This document shows positions 50,362 through 62,761 of a stretch of DNA of 64,000 nucleotides, piece after piece. The translations under genes were made by a program, and so were the position numbers. How positions within the stretch are numbered: position 1 is the stretch's first letter; each line of letters opens with the position of its first letter. The stretch comes from Microcebus murinus. Its lineage: Eukaryota > Chordata > Mammalia > Primates > Cheirogaleidae. The notes beneath the pieces are model-generated. The model saw nothing but the letters and a program-made list of their open reading frames with translations, had not been told where the DNA came from and did not search any database. Where the stretch lies: contig NC_134109.1 of assembly GCF_040939455.1 (NCBI RefSeq), positions 68,302,501 through 68,366,500 on the forward strand. Direction: 5' to 3'.

Positions 50362-51930
50362 AAAAAATAACAACGTAATAAACTATGGACTAGAGTTAAT
50401 AATAATGTATCAATACCAGTGCATCAACTCTAAAAAAATGTACCATACTAATGTAAAATATTAGTTATAGGTAAAATTGGGTATGGGGTATATCTTAAAT
50501 TATACCAAAAAACAAATCTCATTTAAAAGTAACAATAATAACACTATAAATGGAAAATTCCTTGATAGAGAAGAACACTGTATATTATCAACTTAAAAAA
50601 GGTTAGACTACCTTATATATAGCAGAATACCATTCTAATTATAGAAATATATATTTGCATGAACAGAAATCTTTGGAAAACTACACTAAAATTTTAATGG
50701 TGGCTGTCACTAGTAATTTCAATTTTTTGTTTGCTTAATTGTAATAAACAATAAATGATGTTTACTAAAATATTCTTAATGCCATCATGAAATGCATATA
50801 CTGTTTTATGTTAACTGATATAGTATCTCAAAGATGATGTCCAGTGTCATACCAACTATTCAAATATATATTTTATATATGGAAACATACACACAAATTT
50901 GTGTGTGTGTGCATGTGTATACATTTATCCAAAGAAAATTTATACTAATGAAAATTATTTATTCAAAGATATCTTATAGCCTACTAGCTAATTTTTTCTT
51001 CTGTTTTTCAACATTCTATAAATCTTCTACATAAGGATATATTTACAAAAGTAAGCTTGTTTTTAAAACATTCACCTTGGAAAAGATTAAGCTGAAAACA
51101 AGGGGTTTGCTGAATGTCTGCCATTGATCAGTGCGCTTAGACTATGGGGAAATAATTCTAGGTATAAAAGTAATCTATTCTTATCCTAAAAAGGAACTTA
51201 AATGTAGAACATGTAAATGAGAAAATTAACACTGTTGAGAATTCTACCACCCCAAATCATCATCCTTAATGCCTAAGCATATTTCCTTCCACTAGTTTTC
51301 TGGCTGTTCACAAAGTGCTGTTCCTTTAACAGAATTGGGATGGGGCTGTTTAGAACTCATAATGCTTCCTTTCCATGACTCTTTTCTCTGTTTTCATGTT
51401 GGTAAGAGTTTCAGGATAAACTGTTTACATTTGTTTATGGACAGCCTAGGATTGTGAGGCCCAGGAGTATCAGACACATGGCTCTCTGGACACCGGGCAG
51501 AGCAAACTTACTGGACAGTTACTATTTGTCCAGCATCCATTTCCCCATCACCTGGCAACAGTAAGCAGCACTTCTTGAAGGGAACCCCTGCTCCCATGGG
51601 CAGGCACCATGGTTGGTGTGGGACAGTCCCCACCTCAGCTTAAGGAGTGCTAAATGCCCAATGCATAAACCAACCAGGCCATTCAATTTTGATGGGACCA
51701 ATGATAATTTGTTACAATCCAAAGAATATAAAGTCCAGGACATCTGTTGAAAATTTTGAGATAAGACTATCTCTCTTTCTTACAGAATATTTACCTTTAA
51801 CAAGGGGATTCTAAATATTCCCAAAAGATGAGTCTGTGACAGTGATAAGATAGGAAGTGGGTGACCACGTGGGGTATTTGTTTGGTGTATTGACCTCTGC
51901 ATACTGCTAAGGTGAGTCCAGCCTCTATTA
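50362..51930. other. Intergenic, AT-rich, no gene seen
   Basis: Collinear with unit A 13363-15011 but without the 69-bp LINE-1 insertion. A gt run lies at about 50900-50915. Confidence 0.5.
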
Positions 51931-54900
51931 ATTAAGGGGGTACCAGTGTTTTGTTTTTGTTACATGGATATCTTGTGAGATGCTTCAGTCAGGGCTTTTC
52001 ATGTGCCCTCAGCAGAATAGTGTTCATTGTGCCAATAAGGAGTATGGGTTTCTTTATTTCAAAATATTAATTAAGGGGGTACAAGTGCTTTTGTTACAAG
52101 GATATCTTACATAATGCTTCAGTCAGGGCTTGTTGTGTGCCCATCACCAGAATGCTATTCATTGTACCCAGTAGGTAAGTTTTTATTGCACGCACACCCT
52201 CCAGTCCTCTCGACTTCATGGTTTCTAATGTCTATTATGTCACTCTGTGCCCATATGAACCCAGCTATTAACTCCCATTTGTTAGTGAGAACATATGGTA
52301 TTTGGTTTTCCATTCCTGAGATACTTCAGTTAGTATAATGGTCTCCAGTTTACTCCAGTTGCTGCAAATGACATTATTTCATTCCTTTAATGGCTAAGTA
52401 GTACTCTATGGTATATATTCACCATACTTTCTTTATTCACCCATGTATTGAAGGGCACTTAGGTTGATTCCACATCTTCCAATTGTGAGTTGTGCTACAA
52501 TAAACATTCAAGTTCAGGTGTCTTTTCGACAAAATGACTTGATTTCTGTGGGGTAGGTACTCAGCAGTGGGATTGCTGGATTGAAAGGCAGTTTTACATA
52601 CATTTTTTTCTTGGAGGAATCTACAAACTGTTTTCTGTAGAGGTTGTACTAATATGAAGCCCCACCAACAGTGTAGAAACATTCCTTTCTTTCTGCATTC
52701 ATGTCAGCATCTATTGTTTGTTTTCTGTTTGTTGTTTGTTTGTTTTTTAGCTTTTTAATAATAGCCATTCTGATAAGGGGAAGGTGGTATTGCCGTGTAA
52801 TTTTGATTTCAATTTCCCTGATGATTAGTAATGTTGAGCATTTTTACATATGTTTGTTGGCCATTTGTCTATCTTCTTTAAAAAACTTCTTTTCATGTCT
52901 TTTGCCCACTTTTTGATAGGTTCATTAGTTTTTTTCCTGCTGATTTGTATGGTTCTTTATAGATTCTAAGTATCAGTACTTTACCAGATTTATAGTTTTT
53001 TCAATGTTTTCTCCTATTCTGTAGTTTGCCTATTAACTCTGTTGCATATTTTCTTTGCTGTGCAGAAGTTTTTTAATTTAATTAAGTCCTGTTTCTTTAT
53101 TATTGTTGTTGAAATGACAGCTAAGGAAATGGATATATGGATCATGAGAAAGTTCAATGAGATCCAAAACAAAATTGCAAACCAACTCAAAGAAACCAGA
53201 AAAAAAATTCAGGAAATGAATAAAAAATTTACTAAAGAGATAGATATATTTAAAACAAACAAATAGAACTTCTGGAAATGAAAAATTCATTTAGCCAAAT
53301 ACAAATCACAGAGTAAAGTTTTCAGAGTAGACTAGACTAAGCAGAAAAAAGAATTTCAAGCTTCAAAGCAACTCTTTCCAATTAACCCAGTCAAAAACAA
53401 AAAACAGAGATTCCAGAGGAACAAAAAACGGTCTAGAAGAAATACAAATATAAGAATCATAGACATCCATGAGGGTGAAGAATAAAAAGCACAAGGCCTG
53501 AAAAACACATTGGAAGAAATAATTGAGAAAAACTTCCCTGATCTTCCTAGGGATTTAGACATCCATATATAAGAAGCTAAAAAAACACCTGGTACATTCA
53601 TTGCAAAAGAGGATCAACAAGGCATATAGTCATCAGACTGAACAAAGTCCCCAGGAAAGAGGAACTCCAATAAGCCATGAGGTGAAAACATCAAGTAACT
53701 TATAAAGAAAAACCCATCAGATTAACAGGAGATTTCTCAAGAGAAACCTTACAAGCCAGAAGAGAATGGAGTCCTATCTTTAGTCTCCTTAAATAAAACA
53801 ACTGTCAGCTAAAAACTTTGTAAACTGCTAAACTAAGATTTATAAATGAAGGAGAAATAAAGTTTTTCACAGACAAGTAAATACTACAAGATTTTGTCAT
53901 TACTAGACCCCCCCTACAGGAAATGTGCAAAAGTCCATTATACACGCAACAGCACAATAGACACCAACAGGTGTAAATACACCCTAAAGTTATACTTCAC
54001 AGCTCTTATAAACCAACAGCACAAGGGGGAGAGAAAACAATAAGCTGTCATTCAACATGATGAACAGAATAACATCCCACATATCAGTACTAACACTCAA
54101 CATGAATAGTCTGAATGTCCCACTTAAAAGTCACAGACTGGCTGAATGGATAAAAAAAACACAACCTAAATATTTGCTGTCTCCAAGAAACGCATCTAAT
54201 ACATAAAGGACGCACACAGACAAAAGGTAATCAAATGGACAAAAATAATCCAAGCAAATAGAACCCAAAAATGAGCGGGTGTGGGCATTTTTAAATCAGA
54301 TAAATGGAATTTAAATCAACCGTGGTTAAAAAGAAAAAAAGACAAAGATGGTCATTATATAATGGTAAAGGGAACAATTCAATAAAAAGACATAACAATC
54401 TCAAATATATATGCACATAACATAGGAGCTCCATATTTCATAAAGCAAATTCTTCTAGATGAAAGCAAAGAAATAAACAGTAACAACTTAATAATTGGTG
54501 ACCTCAATACTCCACTGATTGAACTGGACAGGTCATTAAAGCACAAAATGAATAAATAAACACCAAATTTAAAAAGTACTTTAGAACAAATGGACCTAGC
54601 ACTCATTTACAGAACAATCATCCTACAAACTACTGAATATACTTTTTTCCTCAGCACATGAGAGATTCTCTGAGACTGATCACATCTTATGCCACAAAAC
54701 AACTATCAGCACATGCAAAATCATCAAAATCATACCATGTATCTTCTCAGACCACAGTGCAATAAAACTAGAAACCAATTCCAAGGAAACACCCAAATAC
54801 ACACAAAGTCAAGAAATGTAAGCAACCTGTTGCTGAATGATACTTGGGTCAATGATGACATTAAGATGGAAATCAAAAGATTCCTCAAACTCTATGATAA

Positions 54901-55869
54901 AGGATACAGAAGCTATAAAAATCTAAGGTATATAGAAAAAGTAGCCTTAGGGGAATAGTTCATAGACTTAAATGCCCACATCAAAAAGACAGAAAGATCA
55001 CAAATTAACAACCTAACGTCACATCTCAGGGAACTAGAAAAAGATGAACAAACTAAACCCAAAGCCAACAGAAGAAAAGAAATAACAAAACTAAGAGCAG
55101 AACAAAACAAAATGGGAACCAAAAACAATACAAAAGAAAGAAAAACTTGATACTTTGAAAAGATAAATAAAATCAATAGACCACTAACCAGCTTACCAGA
55201 CATAGAAGAAAAAGGACTCACTCAGATGTGAAAATACAGACTTTACAACTGATACCACAGAAATACAAAACATCATCCACAAATACTATGAAAACCTCTA
55301 CACAAAAAAACTAGAAAACCTAGAGGAAATGGATAACTTCTTGGAAACATACAACCTCCCATGTCTTAATCAGGAAGAAATAGAAAACAACTTCTATTGG
55401 AACAGTCCAATAATGAGCTGTGAGATTGAAGACATAATAAAAAAGAAATCTGACAATAAAAAGCCCCTGACCACACAGATTCACGGCCAAATTCTACCAG
55501 ACATACAAAGAACTGGTGGTACCTATCCTACAGAAACTATTTCAAGACAACAAGGAGAGAATCCTCCCTAATATAAATCCAGTATCACCCTGATACCAAA
55601 GCCAGGAGAAAATACACTAAAAAAGAAAATTACAGATGAATATTCCTTATGAACATAGGTGCAAAAATCCTCAACAACAAAATACTAGCAAACTAAATTC
55701 AACAGAGCATCAAAAAGATAAGCTACCATGATCAAGTTGTTCTCATCCCAGGGATACAAGGATGGTTTAACCTACACAAATCAATAAATGTGATTCACTA
55801 TATAAACAGAAACAAAAACAAAGACCATATGATCATCTTAAAAGATACAGAAAAAGCATTGGATAAAGA
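51931..55869. mobile_element. LINE-1 with 5' inversion (paralogue of 15012-19046)
   Basis: The minus-strand 3' part runs to about 53098 and the plus-strand ORF1/ORF2 part continues from there to about 55869, with the same turn point (tattattgttgttgaa) as unit A. Partial ORF2 frames remain open at 54689-54958 and 55329-55571. The inversion therefore predates the duplication. Confidence 0.8.
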
Positions 55870-56119
55870 ATGGAAAAGGAGCCCAGAGTTGAGACAAGGA
55901 AACATTCTTCATTCAGCTCAGTCACTTAGGACCATCTGGGGTTCTCACCCTTCGACTAGCTGCAGCCAAACCTCAACAGACTCCACCTTCTTGTCCCTTA
56001 TTCTTGCTTTCACCTTGTGACTGAGAGGCAGAGCTGCTAATGTGGTAACAGCGCCATTTTCACTTAAACCAAACCAGAGTATTTTGGCAAGCCTAGTTCT
56101 ATGGTGACGCCCATCAAAA

Positions 56120-56252
56120 CGAAGAGAGCACACACAGGTCTAGGAGGTCTGCGAGGTCACTAAGCCCGCCCCTCTTTCATCCCACTCCCATGGTTTTATA
56201 TTTGGGTGGAGCAAACACCAGCATTGCTGATGTGGGCAGCCTTCCTGAGGAG
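56120..56252 (+). promoter_or_regulatory. Promoter region of the granzyme H-like pseudogene
   Basis: TTTTATATTT at 56194-56203 and the GC-rich box are retained unchanged from the unit A gene, so transcription could still start here although the product is broken. Confidence 0.55.
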
Positions 56253-59107
56253 ATGCAGCCACTCCTGCCCTGTTGCCCTTCTTCTGCCTCCCAGGGCTGG
56301 GACAGGTAAGTGACCATTGCTATTCCAGAGGCCTGAACCCATCTTACAAAATCCCCTGTATCTGTGACCCCTGTACCCAGCACTGGTCAGGAAGTTTCCT
56401 CAGTCTGCCCCAGCTCCCATCCCACACCCAGACTTCTAAGTCTGATGCTAGATAGACACTCAACAAGGATGGCAGAAGGAAGGATGTTCCCTAAAAGGTT
56501 TCGTAGGTATTAACCTCTCTCCAGACCTCTATTGATGACCTGGAAAGTGGGTTGTTCTTAGAAAGGCATGTGGTAGAAAATGTGAAGCTACAAAAGATAA
56601 GTAATACTCAACCCTCACTCCAACCCAGGAAAAGGCAGCTCTAGGTATTTCCGATTCCTTTGAGCTTTATTTGGCTAGTATGGTTGTCAGTCCATAAAAT
56701 TATTTCTTTATTGAAATATCCTCTATAATAGAAGAGAGACAAATGATTTCAGGAGTTTTGCAGGGCTTTGCCCTGAAGGAATCTGTGACCGTGTTACTTT
56801 GCATATCAAAGGCTGCTTGACCTGGGGTGGGGTGAGCATCTCAAAGGTCAGTAGCAACTGCTTTCCAAGGGATGCTGCAGTCTCAAACCAGTGGTTTTCA
56901 CCTGCTCTGAATGACAAAGCAGGTGTACATGAGCCACTGGATGAGAGCTGATCAAAAAGTACTAGCCTGAGAGACAGTCAAATGTGGCTAAAAGCAATTA
57001 GCACAAGGGACACTTCCTGCTTCACTATTGACTACCTGTCTCAATCCACTATGACTAGATAAAGAATCACGGGGCCACTATATCTCTGTGTAATCTTTCT
57101 GTTAAGTAATAACTTTATCTTAGAACTTAGAAGTTTGTCTTGGAAAGACAAACTTTGTCTTGGAAGTTTGTTTTGTAACTATTTGTTCACATAGACAGAG
57201 TTAATTCAGGAATGTATAGAAGTCTTTTGAAAAACTTTCAACCTAAAATGAACTACCTGTTATGTTAATCAGTTACCTCTGGCAACTGACATCTGTACCT
57301 GTAAATACCCATGTGAAACTTCACTCCTGGCCTCACAATTGACAGGGATATTGTGGGGTCCCCCGAGTACCCTCACATTGCTTTTTTGGTATATAAATCT
57401 ATAAAACTGTACCTTCGTCTAGTGTATTCTTTTATTTCTATTATTTCTCTATTCTATTATTTTCTTATCCTTTGCAATGACCCCTGCCTAAGGAACCTGA
57501 TTTTTGGCTGGGAGCATAGCTAACTAACTGCCCACAGTCCCTCTCTTCTCAACTGTGCCACTTGCTCTGATTTCTGACCCTCCAACCCCAAAGCTAACCT
57601 ATCCTATTTCTCAGCCCTTCATCATCCCAGTCCTGCTCCCTGGTGGTTGCTAGGACAAGCAGACAGGTAGGCTGCAGCAGCAGAGGTTGTCACAGGACCC
57701 AGTTTAAGAACCAGTGAAATTATTCAGTGCCCTCCCCACTCTAACTGCTGTCCCTGAGAGAAACCCAGGGTGCACCAGATCTCAGACGTGGCAGATGGCT
57801 GCAACCACAGCTCTCCCGTGGGCTTGGCTCCACCCTCGACTATGCAGTCCATGTTTTGCTAGCTTCCCCTCTTCCCCTGCCTTCCCAGGTCCTTGGCACC
57901 CCCACCATCCCAGAGGCCCAGAAGCCCAGCAGCACCACCCCCACCAAACCCCAGCCAAAGCCTAATTGGAAGCCATTCATCGTGCAGCCAAAACACAATT
58001 GCCTTGAACCTAGTCCCTAGGACATGGGATTTTAGAAAATCCTGGAGGCACTGATGAGGCTCAGATGGATCAGGGACACTTACTGAGAAGGAAAGAACCA
58101 GGACAGTCCTGTCCAGGATCCTCTGTGGCTCTGGCATCCTGAAGGTAGATTTTACATCCTGCATGTGTGTCTGCAGTAGGATGTGATGAAAAGCTCTGCC
58201 CCTCTTTTCTGAGAGGGGTTGAGTTCTTAGGTTTATTAGAGGCAGTTCCACCGGCAGGATCTGCTACCTGTTGACCCCAGGAGGATACTGTCTCACTGCA
58301 CACCTGGACCTCAAGCACCGCCTTCCTGGGCCTTCTCTCCTGTCCACACCTGCTCCAGCTACCTCAAATCCAGTCCTCTCTTTCAGACGAGATTACGGGG
58401 GCCATGAGGCCAAGCCACACTCCCGCTCCTACATGGCCTTTCTTCAGATCTGGAATCAGGGGACACGGGAGAGGTACTTCTGAGACGGTTCCCTGATCCA
58501 AGAAGACTTCGTGCTGACGGCCGCTCACTGTTGGGGAAGGTGAGGAGGAAATTTCCACACCCTCCTGCAAATACTCCACAGAGACCACGGTCTGAACACA
58601 TGTGCAGGAGGACTTCTTGGAGAAACAGGGCGGGTAAGTCCTGTTGGGGGAGAGGAAGGTTAGTGTCAGAGGCACTGCTAGGACAGAAAATCCCAGAGTG
58701 ATCACGCCTGTCATATGCAGAGCCAGGGACATGCTTTGGCATGAGAATGGAAACCAAAGCAGTCTCACCTGTTTCCCCAGCGCGATGTGTTTCCTGAGAA
58801 CCACTGGTGCAATTAGCAGAATGCCACCGCCTGGGGCCCTCCCTTCCCATAAGTTTCCCTCAGCTGCAGCCCTGCACTCCCTGGCTGTCTCCTGCTCTTT
58901 GTGGCTCTTGGACTGTACCCTGTGACTCCACATACACACAGCCTCTCTCTGCTCTCCGTGCAGCTCCCTAAAGGTCACCCTGGGGGCCCACAAAATCAGG
59001 GAGCAGGAAAAGAACCAGCAGGTCATCCGTGTGAGAAGAGCATTGCGCCACTCAGGGTATGATTCTTTAATTTAAAGAGATTCTTTAATGACATCATGCT
59101 GCTGCAG
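56253..59107 (+). pseudogene. GZMH-like: Granzyme H-like pseudogene, exons 1-3, cut by a provirus
   Basis: Exon equivalents 56253-56305 (53 bp against 55 in the intact gene, a frameshift in the signal peptide), 58387-58539 (153 against 154 bp, one base lost at the mature N-terminus, plus TGA at 58481-58483 and loss of the exon 2 cysteine) and 58964-59107 (144 against 136 bp, an 8-bp gain near a partly duplicated gattcttta motif just before Asp102). Splice signals are still good. Exons 4-5 are not in the window because a retroviral LTR begins in intron 3, 37 bases after exon 3. Several independent lesions mean it was probably already dead, though their order relative to the insertion is unknown. 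Flanks and introns remain very close to the intact unit A gene. Confidence 0.93.
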
Positions 59108-59143
59108 GTGAGGCAAAGTCCTGCTGCTCTCACTCTACTGGTC

Positions 59144-59579
59144 TGTTAGAGGCAAGGACCCTCAAAGACCCTCAACTCCCCTATGACTCATCCTACGCAC
59201 GGACTTCGCCCTGGAAAATTCCAGCTGTAGCTCCAAAAAGAATGCAGTCCATGACGTGCTGACCACGGGATGCACCAGGGTATGCTGACTGCAATTGTTC
59301 CCGACCACCTGCTAGGTTAGAGATGAATAACCAGTCAAAAACAGGATACCGATAAGACGATGATTGGGGCTGATTAACCCAGACCCAAGCCTCATCGTCG
59401 CCACTCTATTTTTTGTTTCTACTTCCTTGTTTCTGTATGCTTATAAAACCTACTAAGAATCTAAGTAAAGCAGACCTTGACAATCATTCGCTTGGTCTCG
59501 TTTCTTTCTCTCGCCCATCTCTTTCAGGCACGGTCCCCCTCGCCCCCGCGAGTAACAGAAGGTCCCGCGGGTCGGGACA
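59144..59579 (+). repeat. Proviral 5' LTR, 436 bp
   Basis: Starts TG (tgttagaggc) and ends CA (gtcgggaca), two bases before the primer site. TATA at about 59442 (cttataaaacctac). Homologous to the solo LTR at 32500-32951 over its whole length, but clearly diverged from it. Confidence 0.93.
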
Positions 59580-59581
59580 AG

Positions 59582-59599
59582 TGGCGCCCAACGTGGGGC
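59582..59599 (+). promoter_or_regulatory. Primer binding site for tRNA-Lys1,2
   Basis: TGGCGCCCAACGTGGGGC, the 18-base Lys1,2 site used by many betaretroviruses, starts three bases after the last LTR base. Confidence 0.92.
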
Positions 59600-59697
59600 T
59601 CGAGGTACGGACCTTTGTCAGGTGATGCCACGGAGTGCTCTTCGGCCGAAGGAAACCCTACAGAGACCCTCGTTCTGCCGCTCACAGAGTCGACGGT

Positions 59698-59703
59698 CTG
59701 GTG
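59698..59703 (+). promoter_or_regulatory. Probable retroviral major splice donor
   Basis: CTG|GTGAGTAAA between the primer site and the gag ATG matches the donor consensus closely. Confidence 0.6.
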
Positions 59704-59733
59704 AGTAAATTTTTACATTGTCACCCCATCGAG

Positions 59734-60200
59734 ATGGGCCATTCATTGTCTAAAGAGGCCGTTTTTATTAAGGATCTCAAGGCCTCACTCAGAGAGAGAG
59801 GAATTAGAGTTAAGAAAAAGGACTTAGTAAAGTTTTTTGTGTTCATTGATCGTGCTTGTCCTTGGTTTATTATTGGTGGACCTGAGATTCACCCACACAA
59901 ATGGCAAAAAGTAGGTAGAGATTTAAACGATTTACTTCTGAATCAAGGCCCAGATGCCGTCCCTGGATCTGTTTTTTCATACTAGAGACTAATCAGAGAT
60001 ATTGTTGAAGGGGCAGATGCAGACCCCAATAAAAAACAGCTGCTCTCAGTAGCAGAATTCTGCCTCCTACCCGTGTCACGGTCTGCTTTGAGAACTTCTT
60101 TAGAGGCGACCAGAGAGTCGGCTTCTCCTAATGATCCTGAGAGACCAACATGCCCTTCCCCTCGTCCTATTCAATTTCAGTCGGCCTCGGGGAACAGCTG
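59734..60200 (+). pseudogene. gag: ERV gag remnant (matrix region)
   Basis: ATG at 59734 opens with MGHSLSKEAVF, a myristoylation-type Met-Gly start with the helical matrix character of betaretrovirus Gag. A TAG at 59983-59985 ends the frame after 83 codons. The same frame continues beyond the stop as degenerate Gag-like sequence to about 60200. Capsid and nucleocapsid (zinc knuckles) are absent, deleted before the dUTPase region. An in-frame ATG at 59635 lies upstream in the leader and is unlikely to be the Gag start. Confidence 0.8.
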
Positions 60201-60254
60201 ACAAGAGGATCCCCAGCCCCTAGACTCCTCTGAGCAACCACAGGGAGCGCAGGA

Positions 60255-61496
60255 GTGGACTTGTGTGCCTCCTCCGACACAATATTAAAACCTGAAGATG
60301 GTGTTCAAATTTTGCCTACTGGCTCATTTGGACCCCCACTGGCTAATATGTTCTTTTTTATTCTGGGCCGAGCCTCTTCTACTCTTGCAAGGCTCATAGT
60401 CCACCCTTCCATAGTAGATAGTGACTTTACCAGGGAGATTAACATCTTAGCCATCGCGCTTACCGGCCCTGTGTGTGTCTCTAAGGGACAGCGTTTAGCT
60501 CAGGCGTTGCCCTTGCCCCTTAATACATCCTTCCCAGCCATCGCCTCTAACCGAGGTGCTTCCTGCCCTGGCTTTTCTGATCTTTATTGGGTCCAAGCTA
60601 TCACCAAAAAACGACCCACCCTGCGGTTAAAGTTAGATGGTAAACTTTTTGAAGGCCTTCTTGATTCTGGCGCCGATTCCACAGTTATTGCCCAGGACGC
60701 CTGGCCCCAATCATGGCCACTGCAGCCTTCCCTTACGCACTTACAAGGTATAGGACAGTCTAATAATACTCTCCAGAGCTTGTCCCCCGAAAAGATTCAG
60801 GCCTGTCCCCCTCACCTGTTCCTAGGTTTTGAATTATTCCCCAATAAGGTCCTCTCCCAAAAAGTACAGATCAGAAAAGACTCTCTTCAATGCCTTAATG
60901 ATTTTCAGCGTCTTCTAGGCGACATTAATTGGCTTCGCCCATATTTAAAACTCACCACAGGACAGTTAAAACCCCTATTTGACATCCTGCAGGGAGATAC
61001 TGACCCAACCTCTCCCCGCTCCCTAACTAAAGAAGGGCAGCAAGCGCTTAATTTGGTCGAGCAGGCCATAAATGCCCAGGCCATTGGCTACTTCTCCCCA
61101 GATTCCCACCTGTACTTCATTGTCCTCCCCACCCCCTTTTCGCCCACAGGACTCTTTTGGCAGGGCAAGCCTCTTTTTTGGGTTCACCTATCGGCTTCCT
61201 CCCCTAAAGTCCTTCCCACCTACCCTTACTTAGTAGCTAAAATTATTCGATTGGGGCGAGAAAACTCCCTTAAGCTCTATGGAAAAGATCCAGATATCAT
61301 AATACTTCCTTACAATGCTTCCCAAATTCAGTGGCTAATACAGAATGATAATGACTGGGCAGTTAACTGTACGTATTTCCAGGGCAAACTAGATAATCAT
61401 TACCCCCCTGATAAACTAATTCAGTTCCTCTATCGGACACCTGTAATATTTCCCAAAAAAAAACAGGAGTCTCCCCCATTCCAGGAGCCGTCTTAG
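60255..61496 (+). pseudogene. pro-pol: ERV dUTPase-protease fused to RT thumb/connection (internal deletion)
   Basis: A 413-codon open frame. Residues about 1-92 are dUTPase-like (DLCASSD near the start, PTG at 21-23, a GxV-type loop at about 71-82). About 120-175 are retroviral aspartic protease with the active site DSGAD at 137-141 and a GIGQ flap. From about 177 the sequence jumps to the end of the RT palm and the thumb (EKIQ; LGDINWLRPYL), so the protease C-terminus and the RT catalytic YxDD region are missing. The long frame after the deletion is a chance in-frame join. The frame breaks after a run of nine A at 61455-61463. A dUTPase domain upstream of protease supports a betaretrovirus backbone. 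Confidence 0.87.
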
Positions 61497-62737
61497 TCTT
61501 TACCGAGGGCTCCTCCTCAGGCACCGCGGCCTATAGCATTAATGGCCAGGTCCGCAGTTTTCCCACCAGATTCTCCTCTGCTCAACTGGTTGAATTAGCA
61601 GCCTTAGTCACAGTCTTCAAATACGTAGATCAGTCACCATTTAACTTGTATACTGATAGTTCTTATGTTGCTCATGCTGTCGCCACTTTAGAAACTGTGC
61701 CTCATATTCGGCCCTCCAACAATACCACTCAAATGTTCCAGCAACTACAAGGACTCATTCACTCCTGTTCTGCGCCCTTTTTTATAGGCCATATTCGCGC
61801 CCACACTGGCCTTCCTGGGCCTCTAGTAGCTGGAAATAATCTTGTTGATCAGGCGACTCGCGTTGCAGGCGCTGTTCACAATATCACTGTTGATCCTGTC
61901 TGCGCTGCACGCCAGGCTCATGATTTACACCATCTCAATGCTCATACCCTCAGGCTTAAATTCTCCATTACTAGAGAACAGGCCAGAGAAATCGTCCGCC
62001 AATGCAGGGCTTGTTTTACCCTTCTCCCTGAGCCACACCTAGGAGTCAACCCTCGAGGCCTGATCCCTGGGGAGCTCTGGCAGATGGATGTCACTCATTA
62101 GCCCCCTTTCGGAAAGCTTAAATATATACATGTCTCTATAGATACTTAAAGTGGATTTATCTTTGCTTCCCTACAAACAGGCGAGGCCACCCACCACGTT
62201 ATCGGCCATGTTATAGCCTGTCTCACCTCCCTCCCTCAGCCTAAAGTTATTAAGACTGACAATGGCCGGAGATATGTCAGCTCTAACTTCAAAAGCTTTT
62301 GTGCTCAGCTAGGCATTAAGCATATTACAGGCATTCCATATAACCCTCAGGGCCAAGATATTGTAGAGAGAGCTCATCAGACGTTAAAAAATATGCTCTC
62401 CAAACTACAATCGGGAGGAGGAATTTTGTACCCTTTAACAGGTAATTCCAAAACCCTGCTTAATCATGCCCTGTTCATTTTAAATTTTCTCACCTTTGAC
62501 ACTGCCGGCAAAACGGCCGCCGACCGCCTTTGGCACCCATCCACCACAGATACTTATGCACAGGCCTCATGGAAGGAGCCGCTTACAGGCAAATGGCTGG
62601 GGCCTGACCCTGTCCTCATATGGGGAAAAGGACATGCCTGTATCTATGATACCCAGGCAGGAAACGCCAGATGGCTACCAGAGAGAGCGATTAAGTTATA
62701 TAACCCACCCAGGGAATCCCCTGAGAAGAATTCTTAA
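61466..62737 (+). pseudogene. pol: ERV RNase H and integrase region with two stops
   Basis: After the frameshift the RNase H motifs appear: TEGSSS at about 61502 (canonical TDGSS, the first acidic Asp replaced by Glu), the Glu helix in VELAALV, YTDSSYVA and NNLVDQATR. Integrase follows: the zinc-binding His-His...Cys-Cys set at about 61919-62025, then catalytic Asp (62087), Asp (62258) and Glu (62366). Stops lie at 62099-62101, right after the first catalytic Asp, and at about 62147. The remaining frame is open to 62737, ending in a basic C-terminal domain. Confidence 0.88.
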
Positions 62738-62761
62738 TTCTGTTTCTCTTCCAGAAATACA

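Noticed and set aside
54689..55571. Open frames that could be a cellular gene
   Set aside because: They are pieces of LINE-1 ORF2 within the inverted element, with stops between them.
58364..59026. A 220-codon open frame on the minus strand
   Set aside because: It is antisense to exons 2-3 of the granzyme H-like pseudogene and has no protein resemblance.
59635..59733. Upstream in-frame ATG before gag
   Set aside because: It falls in the leader before and across the splice donor, and the Met-Gly matrix start at 59734 fits Gag far better.
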